A stretch of DNA of 64,000 nt. It comes from Salinicola halophyticus. GTDB taxonomy: Bacteria; Pseudomonadota; Gammaproteobacteria; Pseudomonadales; Halomonadaceae. Location: positions 1-64,000 of the forward strand of contig NZ_PZJN01000009.1 of the NCBI RefSeq assembly GCF_003206695.1, written 5' to 3'. Under the pieces are notes generated by a model. That model searched no databases. It was not told where the DNA came from and saw nothing but the letters and a program-made list of their open reading frames with translations. This document shows positions 45,671 to 54,841 of the stretch, piece after piece. The stretch's first letter is position 1; each line of letters starts with the position of its first letter. The position numbers were made by a program, and so were the translations under genes.

Positions 45671-45850
45671 TTACGGCAGTTCGCCGGATCCATTCTGACC
45701 GCGCGAGGCGTCCGCCGGGTTGCTGGTGGGGCCATTTTGAGGCACTCCGGGCTCGACCTCGCGCTGTCCATCGTTGTAGCGATTGAATGTGCAGCCGCCG
45801 ATCAGGGACAGCAGGACCAGAGCGCCGACAAACGGGATGAAAACACGCAT
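45671..45850 (-). CDS. Small lipoprotein
   Basis: 59-residue protein, start at MRVFIPFVGALVLLSLIGG. The signal peptide ends in lipobox LIGGC with Cys21. The short mature part (CTFNRYNDGQREVEPGVPQNGPTSNPADASRGQNGSGELP) is Pro, Asn and Gly rich and probably disordered. The residue after Cys is Thr, so outer-membrane sorting is likely. Function unknown. An extended frame begins at 45898. Confidence 0.7.
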   Translation of the reverse strand: MRVFIPFVGALVLLSLIGGCTFNRYNDGQREVEPGVPQNGPTSNPADASRGQNGSGELP

Positions 45851-45963
45851 AACGGTTCCTTGAATCATCGTTGTATCAACTCGAGTGTCTCGAGTCATAG
45901 TGGACGGCGGCGATACTCGGTCGCCGCTCTCGTGTTGCCAACCTCGACGCGCAAATCTCCGCG

Positions 45964-48048
45964 TCAGAAGTCGATGCCGATACCAGCATAGACCGTTCGC
46001 CCCGGTGCCGGCTCGAAGTAGCGGTCGTTATTGGCGTTGATACGCACATTGGCGTAGTGCTCGACATCGAACAAATTGCGAACACCGCCGTAAAGCTTGA
46101 GCACGGTGTCGCCACCCAGGCGCCAGCCGTCGCCGCCGCGCAGGTTGACCAGCCAGTAGTCGCCGACATCCACCTCGTTGGCGTTGTCCGCCACCATGTC
46201 GCCGACATACTGGGTTTCCAGGCTGGCAAAGCGCTGTCCCAGCCCCTGCCACGTCAGGCGATTGACCCAGGTCTGCTCGGGCAGGCCGGGAATGCGATTG
46301 CCGCTGTAGTCGTCCGCCTCGTTGTCGTAGCTATCGAATTCGTACTTGGCCAGCGTCAAGGCGCTGTCGATTCGCCAGCTCGGATCGAACTGCCAGCCCA
46401 GCGCGACTTCGAGCCCGTCCCGGTCGCTATTCCCGGCGTTGTCGTAGAAGGTACGGCCGTCGTCGCCCTCGTAGGGCACCAGCTCGTCGCGGACGCGGAC
46501 AGAAAACAGCGCTACGTCGTAGTCGAGCCCGTTGTCGAAGTTGCCGCGCAGGCCGATCTCGCGATTCCAGGACTTCTGCGGTTCGATATCCGGATTGAAG
46601 CCGCCGATACCCGCCGGATTGGCGAACTCGGAGAAGGTCGGCGTCTCGTAGGCGGTACCGGTATTGACGTAGACCTGATGGTTGCGACGATAGCGGTAGC
46701 TCAACCCGGCCGAGCCGCTCCATTCGTGGAATACGCGGTCGCCGCTGTTGTCGCCGTCGCTGAGATAGTCGTCGTCGATATCCAGATCGACCCGGTCGTA
46801 ACGACCGCCCAGCGACAGCGTCCAGCGCTCGGTAAGATCGAGATCGCCCTGCAGAAAGGTACCCACCGACGTGGCGGTCTGGGTTTCATCGGCGACCTTG
46901 CCAGTGACGTCGCCATTGAAGGCGACGTTCTGGCGACCGCGATCGTCTTCCTGGCGCGCCAGATCGACGCCGGCCACATAGCGCAGCGGCATGTCGCCCA
47001 GGCTCAACGTCTGATGATATTCGGCACTGCCGCCGTAATAGTCACGGTCGTAGTCGATCAGGCTATCGCCGGGGTAGGGCAACTGCTGCTCGAAATCGCG
47101 CTGGAGGTAGAACCCCTTGAGGTAGAACTCGCCCGGCCCCGCCGACAGATCCTCGTACTGAAGCCCCAGCACCTGCTGATCGACGCTCTGGCCGGTGTCG
47201 TACTCCTCGGTAAATGCGCCCGCCTGATCGCGATCTTCGTGGACCTGTTCGCGGGTCAGCCCGCCCGGATCTTCCGAACGAGGGTTGTCGAGCAGATTGA
47301 CGATCGCCGTCAGCGCCCGGTCACTGCCCAGTTCGCGGCGCAGCTTGGCGTTGAGCAGGTATTTCTCGGTCGAACTGTGATCGCGATAACCGTCGACGTT
47401 GAGCGCGGAGACGCTAACATGATGCGACCACGGGCCGTTCACGCCGCCGTTGCTGACAGCATACTTCTGATAGCCGTCACTGCCGCCTTCCATGCGAATG
47501 TGACTGCCCGGATCGTCGCTGCCATCGGCGGTGGTGACGCTGATCACGCCACCGGCGGCGTTGCCGTACTGCACCGCCGCCGGCCCGCGAATCACCTCGA
47601 TGCGCTCGGCGCTGTCGAGATCGATGGCGTCGAGCTGCGCCTGCCCGTCCGGCAGGGTGTAGGGAATTCCGTCGACGATCACCGTGATGCCGCGCACCCC
47701 AAACGGCGCCCGCGCGCCGAAGCCGCGAATGGAGACGCGCTGGCCCTGGGCGAAGTTGTCGCGATTCTGCAGGAACACGCCGGGCACCGTGACCAGCGAC
47801 TCATCCAGCCGAACCCGCTGTTGGCCCTGCTGGATCTCGTCACGCTCGACGATCGACACGGCGGCCGGCGTGGCGTAAAGCTCGCGGGAAAGCCGGGGCG
47901 CGGTGACTTCGATCACCGGCTGCGCTTGTGCCTGCGAACTCGTGGAATTCGACGCCGAGGCTGGGGGCGTCGAGGCGGATTGCGCCAGCGCCGCGCCGGG
48001 CGTGACGACGCCCAGACATAGCGCCGTCGACAGATAACGGAATTTCAT
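45964..48048 (-). CDS. TonB-dependent outer-membrane receptor
   Basis: 694-residue receptor for a ferric-siderophore or similar ligand. Signal peptide to residue 23 (MKFRYLSTALCLGVVTPGAALAQ), a Ser/Gln linker, TonB box region VIEVTAPRLSREL, plug domain (about 50-165) with RVSIRGFGARAPFGVRGITVIVDGIPYTLPDGQ, and a 22-strand barrel ending in the aromatic YAGIGIDF. FecA-type plug sequence suggests ferric-citrate or polycarboxylate siderophores, but no sigma/anti-sigma pair is adjacent and there is no extra N-terminal signalling domain. A Fur-like half site (AATGAGAATG at 48061-48070) lies just upstream. Confidence 0.92.
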   Translation of the reverse strand: MKFRYLSTALCLGVVTPGAALAQSASTPPASASNSTSSQAQAQPVIEVTAPRLSRELYATPAAVSIVERDEIQQGQQRVRLDESLVTVPGVFLQNRDNFAQGQRVSIRGFGARAPFGVRGITVIVDGIPYTLPDGQAQLDAIDLDSAERIEVIRGPAAVQYGNAAGGVISVTTADGSDDPGSHIRMEGGSDGYQKYAVSNGGVNGPWSHHVSVSALNVDGYRDHSSTEKYLLNAKLRRELGSDRALTAIVNLLDNPRSEDPGGLTREQVHEDRDQAGAFTEEYDTGQSVDQQVLGLQYEDLSAGPGEFYLKGFYLQRDFEQQLPYPGDSLIDYDRDYYGGSAEYHQTLSLGDMPLRYVAGVDLARQEDDRGRQNVAFNGDVTGKVADETQTATSVGTFLQGDLDLTERWTLSLGGRYDRVDLDIDDDYLSDGDNSGDRVFHEWSGSAGLSYRYRRNHQVYVNTGTAYETPTFSEFANPAGIGGFNPDIEPQKSWNREIGLRGNFDNGLDYDVALFSVRVRDELVPYEGDDGRTFYDNAGNSDRDGLEVALGWQFDPSWRIDSALTLAKYEFDSYDNEADDYSGNRIPGLPEQTWVNRLTWQGLGQRFASLETQYVGDMVADNANEVDVGDYWLVNLRGGDGWRLGGDTVLKLYGGVRNLFDVEHYANVRINANNDRYFEPAPGRTVYAGIGIDF

Positions 48049-48261
48049 GGCGTTCCCTGCAATGAGAATGTCACCGCTTTTCCAGCGGTTTTGAATCGAT
48101 GATACCGAGTGCGGAGCCCTATTCTTGCGCCGCGATGCCACCACCGCAAGACAAAGCCCGTTTGCAGCCGGAATTGGCGAGAATCCGCGACCTTGACCAT
48201 GCTGGAGATTCGAAAATCTCTACCTTCGCAGCAATCCGGCATTGAGCAAGGAGGCTTGACC

Positions 48262-49059
48262 ATGGATCTGGCTATTCGAGGCAAGACAGCGCTGATCACG
48301 GGCGCTCAGAGCGGTATCGGTCTGGCAACGGCAAGACAGCTGGCCGCCGAAGGCGTCAATCTGATTCTCAGCGATCTCGATGCAGACGCCCTCGCCCAGG
48401 CTGCCAGTGAAATCGATGGCGATCCGCTCTGTGTCATCGCCGACGTGACCCATCAGGAAGAAGTCGATGCGCTGGTTCGCCAGGGAATCGAGCGCTTCGG
48501 TGCGGTCGACATCGTCGTCCACACGGCAGGCGTCACCGGTGCCAAGGGCGATCCGCTGGAACTCAGCGACGACGATTACCGCGACGCCTGGGAGATCGAT
48601 TTCTTCTCGGCGGTGCGACTCGCGCGAGCGACGATTCCGGCGATGCGCGAGCGCGGCTGGGGCCGCTTCATCTGCATCACCTCGGAAAACACCGTTCAGC
48701 CCTACTGGGAAGAAGCGGTCTACAACACCGCCAAAGCCTCGCTCAGCACGTTCATCAAGAATCTCTCCTATAAGGAAGCCGCCCATGGGGTGCTCTGCAA
48801 CACCGTGGCCCCAGCCTTCATTGCGACGCCGATGACCGACGGCATGATGAAACAGCGCGCCGAGCAACTCGGCTGTTCCTTCGAACAGGCGATCGAAAGC
48901 TTTCTCGAGGAAGAACGTCCCGGCATCGTCGCCAAACGCCGTGGCGAGGTCGGGGAAGTGGCTTTCGTCATCGCCATGCTGGTGTCGCAGCACGCCTCGT
49001 TCGTCAACGGCAGCAACGTTCGTGTCGACGGGGGCTCCGTCATATCGGTTCAGAACTGA
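48262..49059 (+). CDS. Short-chain dehydrogenase/reductase
   Basis: 265-residue classical SDR. Cofactor motif TGAQSGIG near residue 13, Asp after strand 2 (LSDLDADAL) suggests NAD(H), the NAG motif appears as HTAGVTG, and the catalytic Ser and YxxxK are in ICITSENTVQPYWEEAVYNTAK. C-terminal VNGSNVRVDGGSVIS is the usual dimer edge. The substrate loop is longer than average. ATG at 48262 with AAGGAGG 9 nt upstream. Divergent from the TonB receptor; substrate unknown. Confidence 0.9.
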   Translation: MDLAIRGKTALITGAQSGIGLATARQLAAEGVNLILSDLDADALAQAASEIDGDPLCVIADVTHQEEVDALVRQGIERFGAVDIVVHTAGVTGAKGDPLELSDDDYRDAWEIDFFSAVRLARATIPAMRERGWGRFICITSENTVQPYWEEAVYNTAKASLSTFIKNLSYKEAAHGVLCNTVAPAFIATPMTDGMMKQRAEQLGCSFEQAIESFLEEERPGIVAKRRGEVGEVAFVIAMLVSQHASFVNGSNVRVDGGSVISVQN

Positions 49060-49093
49060 ATCGGCGGAGATGACGACACGAATCGAACGAGAA

Positions 49094-49116
49094 ACGGGGC
49101 CGAGGCCCCGTTTTTT
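49094..49116 (+). terminator. Rho-independent terminator after SDR gene
   Basis: ACGGGGCC (49094-49101), GA, GGCCCCGT (49104-49111), T-run to 49116. Confidence 0.92.
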
Positions 49117-49137
49117 GATTTCGCGATCATGCGGCGA

Positions 49138-49935
49138 TCACAAATTATAAACCAGCGAGACACCCGTGGTGGTATCGGTCTGACTGGAAGCGCCCGGCGG
49201 CGGGTTGTCGTTGAACTCGACCTCGTAGGACACCTTGAGCGACAGCGTGTCGTTCATCGCCACCGTCAGTGCCGTTTCCGAGCGGCCGATGATGTTCTCC
49301 TCCGAGGCCTCGGTCGCCAGCGCTTGCGAGAACTTCGACGTCTCGGAGAATTGCCAGTCGTAGTCCAACCCGGCGTAGAGCAGGCCGACGTTGTCATGGC
49401 CGCCCTCTTCATACTCGTCGTGGCGTACACCCGGGCCCGCTTCCACGGTCAGCGATTGCGGCGGACCGATGAGCAACTGTCGCCCGTAGCCGCCAACCAG
49501 GGTCGACTGAGAGTCGTAACCCGAGAAGCGGTCCTTGTCCCAGCGGGCCAGGCCAAACAGATAGTTGTAGGTGGAGAGGTTGTAACGCGTGCGCCCGGCG
49601 ACCAGATACTCCTCCGCCGAGGTCTCGTCATCGTCACTGGCGCTCCTCGCGCTCAGCTGCAGATTGTAGGACCAAGGCGCGTTGAACCAGGTCATATCCG
49701 CCCCGGCAAGCAGGCTCTCGCTATTACTGTTGCCGCTGATCTTATGATAGCCGAGCTCGGCCGTGCCCTCGAAAGGCTTTTCCGCCGTGGCCGGATTCTT
49801 CATGACATCCAGCTCCTCGAGCTGTGCCTGAGCCAGCCCGGCACAGGTCAGGCTCGTGATTCCCAAGCCAGTGGCCATGAGCGCTTTCAGCCGCTCTGAA
49901 ACTCCTTGAGCGGGCGTTCGTCCTTGATGAGTCAC
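49138..49935 (-). CDS. DUF481 family outer-membrane protein (YdiY-like)
   Basis: 265-residue protein with a signal peptide (residues 1-38; hydrophobic LKALMATGLGITSLTCAGLAQAQ). The mature part is a predicted small beta-barrel: AELGYHKISGNSNSESLLAGADMTWF, alternating aromatic strands and terminal VSLVYNL. Such DUF481/salt-induced outer-membrane proteins are upregulated by acid or salt stress in other bacteria. It ends near the SDR terminator. Role otherwise unknown. Confidence 0.82.
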   Translation of the reverse strand: MTHQGRTPAQGVSERLKALMATGLGITSLTCAGLAQAQLEELDVMKNPATAEKPFEGTAELGYHKISGNSNSESLLAGADMTWFNAPWSYNLQLSARSASDDDETSAEEYLVAGRTRYNLSTYNYLFGLARWDKDRFSGYDSQSTLVGGYGRQLLIGPPQSLTVEAGPGVRHDEYEEGGHDNVGLLYAGLDYDWQFSETSKFSQALATEASEENIIGRSETALTVAMNDTLSLKVSYEVEFNDNPPPGASSQTDTTTGVSLVYNL

Positions 49936-50102
49936 ACTATCGCCTCTTGTGGCAGTCGAAATGCACCATACGTCGAATTGACGTCAGTACTTTGCATTAG
50001 ACTTAACCCACGGCAAGGAAACAACCAAACAGCGTTTTGATTCACATTTCCCATCCTGGCACCGAGCTCGGCCCAACCCGATCCGGCTCGAAAGACAGGC
50101 AT

Positions 50103-50128
50103 AAAAAAGGCGAGCCAAATGGCTCGCC
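50103..50128 (-). terminator. Rho-independent terminator, minus strand
   Basis: GGCGAGCC / GGCTCGCC stem (50109-50116 with 50121-50128) and six T on the minus strand (50103-50108). No coding gene ends here; the nearest upstream stop on this strand is 237 bp away (50365). Confidence 0.9.
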
Positions 50129-50364
50129 ACAACAACTTCCGTCAATGATTCGTTAGGTCTCATCCCGACGGAAGAGCGCTCGGGAAATGAACCGCGCAAT
50201 CGCCGAGTCGGCTTGCCGCGCGCTTCATCTTGAAAATGTCGGCACCGATAACGAGACCCGCCCGTTACCGAATGCTCTCGAACGCCAAGTTAAGCGAGCA
50301 ACGGCCGGCCGTCAATATTTATGGAAACCATTTCCACTTTTTTAATTGCCGAAGCGACAGCCGC
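50129..50364 (-). promoter_or_regulatory. Intergenic region with IclR-type palindrome and possible small transcript
   Basis: TGGAAA-CCA-TTTCCA at 50322-50336 closely resembles the glcB palindrome at 14776. On the minus strand it is followed by TTGACG, 17 bp and TAACTT (about 50287-50315), a plausible promoter. A transcript from there would stop at the terminator at 50103-50128, giving about 175 nt. I find no convincing protein frame in it. It could also simply be the trailer of the gene at 50365. Confidence 0.35.
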
Positions 50365-51594
50365 TCAGAACCAGGTCTCCAGCACTTCCATAACCGCCAG
50401 CTGCTCGTCGACCAGCAGCATGCGCCGCCACTTGTCGAAGGTCAGGCAGGGATGCGAGGTGCCGAAAGCGATGACATCGCCAACGGCGATCTCGGCAGTC
50501 GTCGGCACCTCGAGAAAGACGTGCTGATCCATGATGTTTGTCGTTCGCCACCCGCTGATGTCGATCGGCGCCGCGCTCTCGCCATGCAGGGAATAGAGCC
50601 GTAGCGGCAGCGGCAGATCCGGCTCGTGGCCGATATCGCGCTTGCCCAGCGCAATGATCGCCAGACCCGGCTCGGGTAGCGACTGCACGTGGGCGAACAC
50701 CTCGAGCGCCGGCTGTAGCTCGCCTTCGAGCTTGGGGTCACGAGCCTTGACCGCATCCATCGCGCCGGCATAGAGCTTGTGATCGTGCACCACGTAGCAG
50801 CCCGGTCGCAGCACCGGCGTGTAGTGTTCGCGCAGTTCTGCTAGGTCAAACGCCTCGGCGATCAGGTCGAACCATTTGGAACCGGAAGCGGTAACGATCG
50901 GCGCCTGACGTTTGAGCACACCGCTGGCCTGCAACGTGCGAACGGTGTCGACCAGCCGCTCACCGTAGGCGCGTACGGCCGCGACCTCGTCACCGCCGCC
51001 AATCATGCCTTCGTACCCTTCGATGCCCACCAGCGCCAGTGCCGGCTGCTCGGCAATGGCGGTTACCAGGGCGTCGACCTGCGAGGCAGTACGGCAGCCG
51101 CAGCGGCCGCCATCGATGCCCAGCTCGATCAGTACATTGAGCGTAAGACCTCGTGCGGCGAAGAACGCCCCCAGGTCGCGAACGTTATCCGCACCGTCGA
51201 CCACGCAGTAGTAATCCAGCCCTGCCTCGATGGCGTCCGCCACCAGCGCCATGTTGGGTCGCCCCACCAGTTGATTGACCATCAGCACCCGGTCGATGCC
51301 GTGAGCATGCGCCGCCACCGTCTGCACTGCCGTCGCCAGCGTGATACCCCAGGCCCCCGCCTCGATCTGACGTTTGAACAGCGCCGGAGTCATGGTCGTC
51401 TTGCCGTGAGGCGCGAGCTTGGCGCCGTGGTCGTCCGCGAAGCGCTGCATCCAGGCCAGATTGTGCGCCAGCGGCGCCTCGAAGATCGCCGCCGCCGGCA
51501 ACGGGACGTCCGTCAGCAGATTAGCGGGGGTCGAAAGCGGCGTGCCTTTCTCCACGGCCGCCGATGCGTTTCTTGAAGCAGTCATATTGTTCAT
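50365..51594 (-). CDS. D-threonine aldolase/D-serine dehydratase-like PLP enzyme (DSD1 family)
   Basis: 409-residue alanine-racemase-fold PLP enzyme. The PLP lysine is in KLAPHGKTTMTPALFKRQ (near residue 64); the domain then runs through VLMVNQLVGRPN, GCRTASQVDAL and GYEGMIGG. C-terminal metal-binding pattern VIAFGTSHPCLTFDKWRRMLLVDEQLAVMEVLETWF (His and Cys near 377-379) is typical of the D-threonine aldolase and D-serine dehydratase families, which use a divalent metal. Relatives are called amino acid deaminases. Located 32 bp downstream of an iclR gene on the same strand. Probable role is D-amino-acid breakdown. Confidence 0.85.
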   Translation of the reverse strand: MNNMTASRNASAAVEKGTPLSTPANLLTDVPLPAAAIFEAPLAHNLAWMQRFADDHGAKLAPHGKTTMTPALFKRQIEAGAWGITLATAVQTVAAHAHGIDRVLMVNQLVGRPNMALVADAIEAGLDYYCVVDGADNVRDLGAFFAARGLTLNVLIELGIDGGRCGCRTASQVDALVTAIAEQPALALVGIEGYEGMIGGGDEVAAVRAYGERLVDTVRTLQASGVLKRQAPIVTASGSKWFDLIAEAFDLAELREHYTPVLRPGCYVVHDHKLYAGAMDAVKARDPKLEGELQPALEVFAHVQSLPEPGLAIIALGKRDIGHEPDLPLPLRLYSLHGESAAPIDISGWRTTNIMDQHVFLEVPTTAEIAVGDVIAFGTSHPCLTFDKWRRMLLVDEQLAVMEVLETWF

Positions 51595-51625
51595 TGTCTT
51601 TCTCCGGATAGGGGTCTCGGCAGGC

Positions 51626-52417
51626 TCAATCTGTGTTGGAGAGCATGAACGACGCTTCGCGCAGCGCGCCGATCAGAGTTTCGCGCCGCGATTCATCGGC
51701 ATCACGACCGATCGTGAAGCAGAGCGTGGCCCGGGCTCGGTCGGTACCTTCGTGGATCGGCACGGCCATACAGCAGGCGAAGCTGTCGACCAGACCTTCG
51801 GTGAGCGCATAGCCACGCTGTTGCGTCAGTTCGATCTCCGCAATGAAACCGTCGATATCGATTCGCTCACCGTCGGGGAGCATGAAGTCCTCATCCGGTA
51901 CCAGCCCCAGCATGGCTTCCCTGCTCATGCCACCCAGCAGGACGCGCCCGGACGCCGTCCACGGGATCGGCACCTTGACCCCGACTTCGGAGCTGATGCG
52001 AAACGGTCTGGCACCGTTTTCGTTGAGCATCACGGTGTACTTGTCGCCATCCAGCATGCACAGCTGGGTAGTCTCGTCGTAGCGCGCCGACAGCTCACGC
52101 ATGACCGGTCGCGCACGCTTCAGCAGATCGTTGTGATCCGCGTAGTCGAGTCCGAAATAGTGCATCGCCCGGCCGAAAAAGACCCGTCCGTCACTCTCCG
52201 TCTCCAACCACCCCGCTTCACTGAGCAGGTTGATCAGCTCGTAAACGCTGGAACGGGGCGCGCCCGTCGCCTCCATCAACGCCTTCGGCGTCATCGGCTG
52301 ACGATGAAGATGTAGCTGTTCGCACAGGGCGATAACGCGATCGACCCCGCGGGCGCGAGGAGCCGCGGCGCTGGAAGATGTGGTGGTGCTGGAAGGCCTG
52401 GTGCTGGAATCGCTCAT
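51626..52417 (-). CDS. IclR family transcriptional regulator
   Basis: 263-residue regulator. The winged HTH is at about 20-85 (RVIALCEQLHLHRQPMTPKALMEATGAPRSSVYELINLLSEAGWLE), followed by the IclR effector domain (about 100-255) with LSARYDETTQLCMLDGDKYTVML and VPIPWTASGRVLLGG. It is upstream of the D-threonine-aldolase-like gene and divergent from the ABC transporter. Two palindromes in the divergent promoter are probable binding sites, one inside its own promoter spacer, suggesting autoregulation. Confidence 0.92.
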   Translation of the reverse strand: MSDSSTRPSSTTTSSSAAAPRARGVDRVIALCEQLHLHRQPMTPKALMEATGAPRSSVYELINLLSEAGWLETESDGRVFFGRAMHYFGLDYADHNDLLKRARPVMRELSARYDETTQLCMLDGDKYTVMLNENGARPFRISSEVGVKVPIPWTASGRVLLGGMSREAMLGLVPDEDFMLPDGERIDIDGFIAEIELTQQRGYALTEGLVDSFACCMAVPIHEGTDRARATLCFTIGRDADESRRETLIGALREASFMLSNTD

Positions 52418-52504
52418 ATCACCTCGTTGATGGTGCTACGGGTCCGATCTACCCGGTTAGGCGCCGCTGAATGACACCCTTGCGCAGAGCCGGTGAATAG
52501 GTGC

Positions 52505-52550
52505 AGTATAAATTCATCCGGTAAATCGGACAACAATCCGATATATCGGA
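52505..52550. promoter_or_regulatory. IclR operators and divergent promoter
   Basis: Two related dyads, TCCGGTAAATCGGA (52517-52530) and TCCGATATATCGGA (52537-52550, perfect), start 20 bp apart. Minus-strand promoter for the iclR gene: TTGTCC, 17-bp spacer, TATACT (52510-52505). The first dyad lies within that spacer. The second is 31 bp before the binding-protein ATG. Confidence 0.75.
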
Positions 52551-52581
52551 CAAACAACAGCAACAATACGAGCCCACTCCC

Positions 52582-53421
52582 ATGAAAACGATCCTCAAAG
52601 CGCTGAGCGCCGTTGCGGCGGTCGCCCTCATCCCCTCACTTGCCGCCACCCACGCCCAGGCCGATACCCTGCAGACGGTGCTGGACCGTGGCGAACTGGT
52701 CGTCGGCACCGGTAGTTCGAATCCCCCCTGGCACTTCACCGACAATGGCCAGACCGTCGGATTCGATGCCGACATCGGCCATATTCTGGCTCAAGGTCTG
52801 TTCAACGATCCCAGTAAAGTCCGTTTCGTCAACCAGTCTTCGGATGCCCGAATTCCCAACCTGCTGACGAACAAGGTCGACATCTCCTGCCAAGGGATGA
52901 CTGTCACGGCGGCACGTGCGCAACAGGTCGCTTTCACCGTGCCCTACTATCGCGAGGGCGTCGGCCTGCTGATGCTCAAGGGCGGCGACTACGGCGATTA
53001 CGACGCGCTCAAGGCGGCCGGCAGCGACATCACGGTTGCCGTGCTGCAGAACGTCTATGCCGAGGAGATGGTCCATCAGGCACTGCCGGAAGCCGAGGTC
53101 GACCAGTATGAAAGCCAGAATCTGATCTATCAGGCCCTCAACTCCCATCGTGCCGCAGCGGTCGCGACCGACCTTTCGACCTTGAAGTGGTACATGAAGA
53201 ATAACGGTGATCGCTACGTCGATGCCGGCTACAGCTGGAATCCGCAATCCTACGCCTGCGCCGTGTCGCCCGACGATCAGCGCTGGTTGAATTTCGTCAA
53301 CACCACTCTCGAAGAAGCCATGTACGGCGTCGAGTTCCAGCGCTATTCCGATGCCTTCGAACAATGGTTCGGCGAGCGTCCCCCGGCACCGAAAACCGGT
53401 TTCCCTGCCGAAATGCGTTAA
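52582..53421 (+). CDS. Polar amino-acid ABC transporter, binding protein
   Basis: 279-residue periplasmic SBP family 3 protein. Signal peptide MKTILKALSAVAAVALIPSLAATHAQA, cleavage before DTLQTV. Mature features: RGELVVGTGSSNPPWHFTDNGQTVGFDADIGHILAQGLF and RIPNLLTNKVDISCQGMTVTAARAQQVAFTVPYYREGVGLLM. Two Cys (in DISCQGM and YACAVSP) could form a disulfide. First gene of a four-gene transporter cluster, divergent from iclR, whose palindromes lie in its promoter region. Substrate unknown but the neighbouring D-amino-acid enzymes suggest D-amino acids. Confidence 0.92.
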   Translation: MKTILKALSAVAAVALIPSLAATHAQADTLQTVLDRGELVVGTGSSNPPWHFTDNGQTVGFDADIGHILAQGLFNDPSKVRFVNQSSDARIPNLLTNKVDISCQGMTVTAARAQQVAFTVPYYREGVGLLMLKGGDYGDYDALKAAGSDITVAVLQNVYAEEMVHQALPEAEVDQYESQNLIYQALNSHRAAAVATDLSTLKWYMKNNGDRYVDAGYSWNPQSYACAVSPDDQRWLNFVNTTLEEAMYGVEFQRYSDAFEQWFGERPPAPKTGFPAEMR

Positions 53422-53499
53422 ATCCCGGTTTTGGCGCTGCCGAACTCATAGGGTTCGGCAGCGCCCTGCCAAACCGCTCGACCAGGCAGACGAACGCTC

Positions 53500-54165
53500 A
53501 TGAACTATCACTTCAATTTCGCTCCCATTTTCGATCAGTGGCCGATACTGCTGAGTGGCATCGGTCTTGGTCTGCTGCTGGCACTGGTGTCGATCGCGAT
53601 TGGCTCCGCGCTCGGACTGGTGGTCGCCTTCGCCAGTCGTGCGCCGAATCGATGGCTTCGCAGCCTAGCCTTCACCTGGATCTCGATCCTGCGCAATCTG
53701 CCGATCCTGGTGATCGTGCTGTTTCTGTTCTTCGGCATGCCGCAGTTGGGGCTGTCGCTGGACAAGATCACCAGCTTCATCGTGGCCCTGTCGCTTTACG
53801 CCAGTGCCTATATGGCCGAGGTCTTCCGGGGTGGCCTGTTGAGCGTCCCCCAGGGATTGATCGAAGCCGGACAGGCGATCGGCCTGACATCGTTCCGGAT
53901 CAAGCGCTACATCGTGCTACCGATCATGTTTCGCAACGCGCTGCCGGCGTTCGGCAACAACTTCATCTCGCTGTTCAAGGACACCTCGCTGGCGGCCACC
54001 ATCGCGGTTCCCGAGCTGACGTTCTATGCCCGCAAGATCAACTCCGAAACCTTTCGAGTCATCGAAGTCTGGCTCGTCGCGTCGCTCCTCTACATCGTTT
54101 GCTGCTATGCCATCACGCTCGTGCTGAGAGCCATGGAAAAACGGCTCGTGCTGGAGAAAACCTGA
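53500..54165 (+). CDS. Amino-acid ABC transporter permease 1
   Basis: 221-residue HisMQ-family inner-membrane permease with about five helices. The EAA loop is [58 protein letters not shown], and the SILRNLPILVIVLFLFFGMPQLG segment precedes it. The opening (FAPIFDQWPILLSGIGLGLLLALVSIAIG) is typical of GltJ/HisQ proteins. One base separates its stop from the next permease gene. Works as heterodimer with it. Confidence 0.93.
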   Translation: MNYHFNFAPIFDQWPILLSGIGLGLLLALVSIAIGSALGLVVAFASRAPNRWLRSLAFTWISILRNLPILVIVLFLFFGMPQLGLSLDKITSFIVALSLYASAYMAEVFRGGLLSVPQGLIEAGQAIGLTSFRIKRYIVLPIMFRNALPAFGNNFISLFKDTSLAATIAVPELTFYARKINSETFRVIEVWLVASLLYIVCCYAITLVLRAMEKRLVLEKT

Positions 54166-54166
54166 C

Positions 54167-54841
54167 ATGGACTGGAGCTACTTCTTCAACGAGGTCGTGA
54201 ACAACCGTGATGCGCTGCTGCACGGAACGGCGATCACCTTCGCGGTATCGCTGATCGCCATTCTGGCCGGAACCGTGCTGGGCATCGTGATCGGCATTGC
54301 CGTCACCTATGGCAACAAGCCACTGCGATGGCCGGCCCGGCTCTATATCGACATCATCCGCGGTACGCCCGTGCTGGTTCTGGTGCTGGCGACCTTCTAC
54401 GTCTCTTCCGCCGTAGGCTTCAACCTCACCGCCTTCCAGGCCGGCGCGCTGGCGCTCACTCTGTTCTGCGCTTCCCACGTCGGAGAAATCCTGCGTGGCG
54501 CACTACAATCCCTGTCGCGCGGTCAAATCGAGGCCGGACGCGCCATCGGCCTCACCTTCGGCGGCATCTTCCGCTACATCCTGTTTCCCCAGGCGCTGCG
54601 TTATGCCCTGCCGACATGGATCACTGCTGCGGTGGAGATGGTCAAGGCGTCGACGCTGCTGTCGGTCATTGGCGTCGCCGAACTACTGCTAACCACCCAG
54701 CAGATCATCAGCAACAATTTTCTCAACATGCAGTTCTACCTGCTGGCCGGTGTGATCTATTTCCTGATCGACTTCGCCATCGAGCAGGTCGGGCGCTTCA
54801 TTGGTCGGCGTCTCGAACAGCCCACCCGGAGAATGGTATGA
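54167..54841 (+). CDS. Amino-acid ABC transporter permease 2
   Basis: 224-residue HisMQ-family permease. EAA loop [59 protein letters not shown], plus [25 protein letters not shown]. Its TGA stop overlaps the ATG of the ATPase gene (ATGA), indicating translational coupling. Second membrane component of the transporter. Confidence 0.93.
   Translation: MDWSYFFNEVVNNRDALLHGTAITFAVSLIAILAGTVLGIVIGIAVTYGNKPLRWPARLYIDIIRGTPVLVLVLATFYVSSAVGFNLTAFQAGALALTLFCASHVGEILRGALQSLSRGQIEAGRAIGLTFGGIFRYILFPQALRYALPTWITAAVEMVKASTLLSVIGVAELLLTTQQIISNNFLNMQFYLLAGVIYFLIDFAIEQVGRFIGRRLEQPTRRMV

Noticed and set aside
46057-48021. 654-codon open frame on the + strand opposite the TonB receptor
   Set aside because: Shadow frame: no motif, atypical Val/Ile/Gln-rich composition, and the minus strand encodes a complete receptor with signal peptide.
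48061-48070. Fur box in front of the TonB receptor
   Set aside because: AATGAGAATG matches only one half of the Fur palindrome and overlaps the ribosome-binding region; too weak to list as a feature.
48061-48240. Cobalamin riboswitch upstream of the TonB receptor
   Set aside because: I looked for the B12-box and the CCGCAACTG core on the receptor strand; only a vague CTCCGCACTCGG is present. Not supported.
50162-50239. A 22-codon peptide frame in the 50.1-50.36 kb gap
   Set aside because: No ribosome binding site and biased composition; no reason to believe it is translated.
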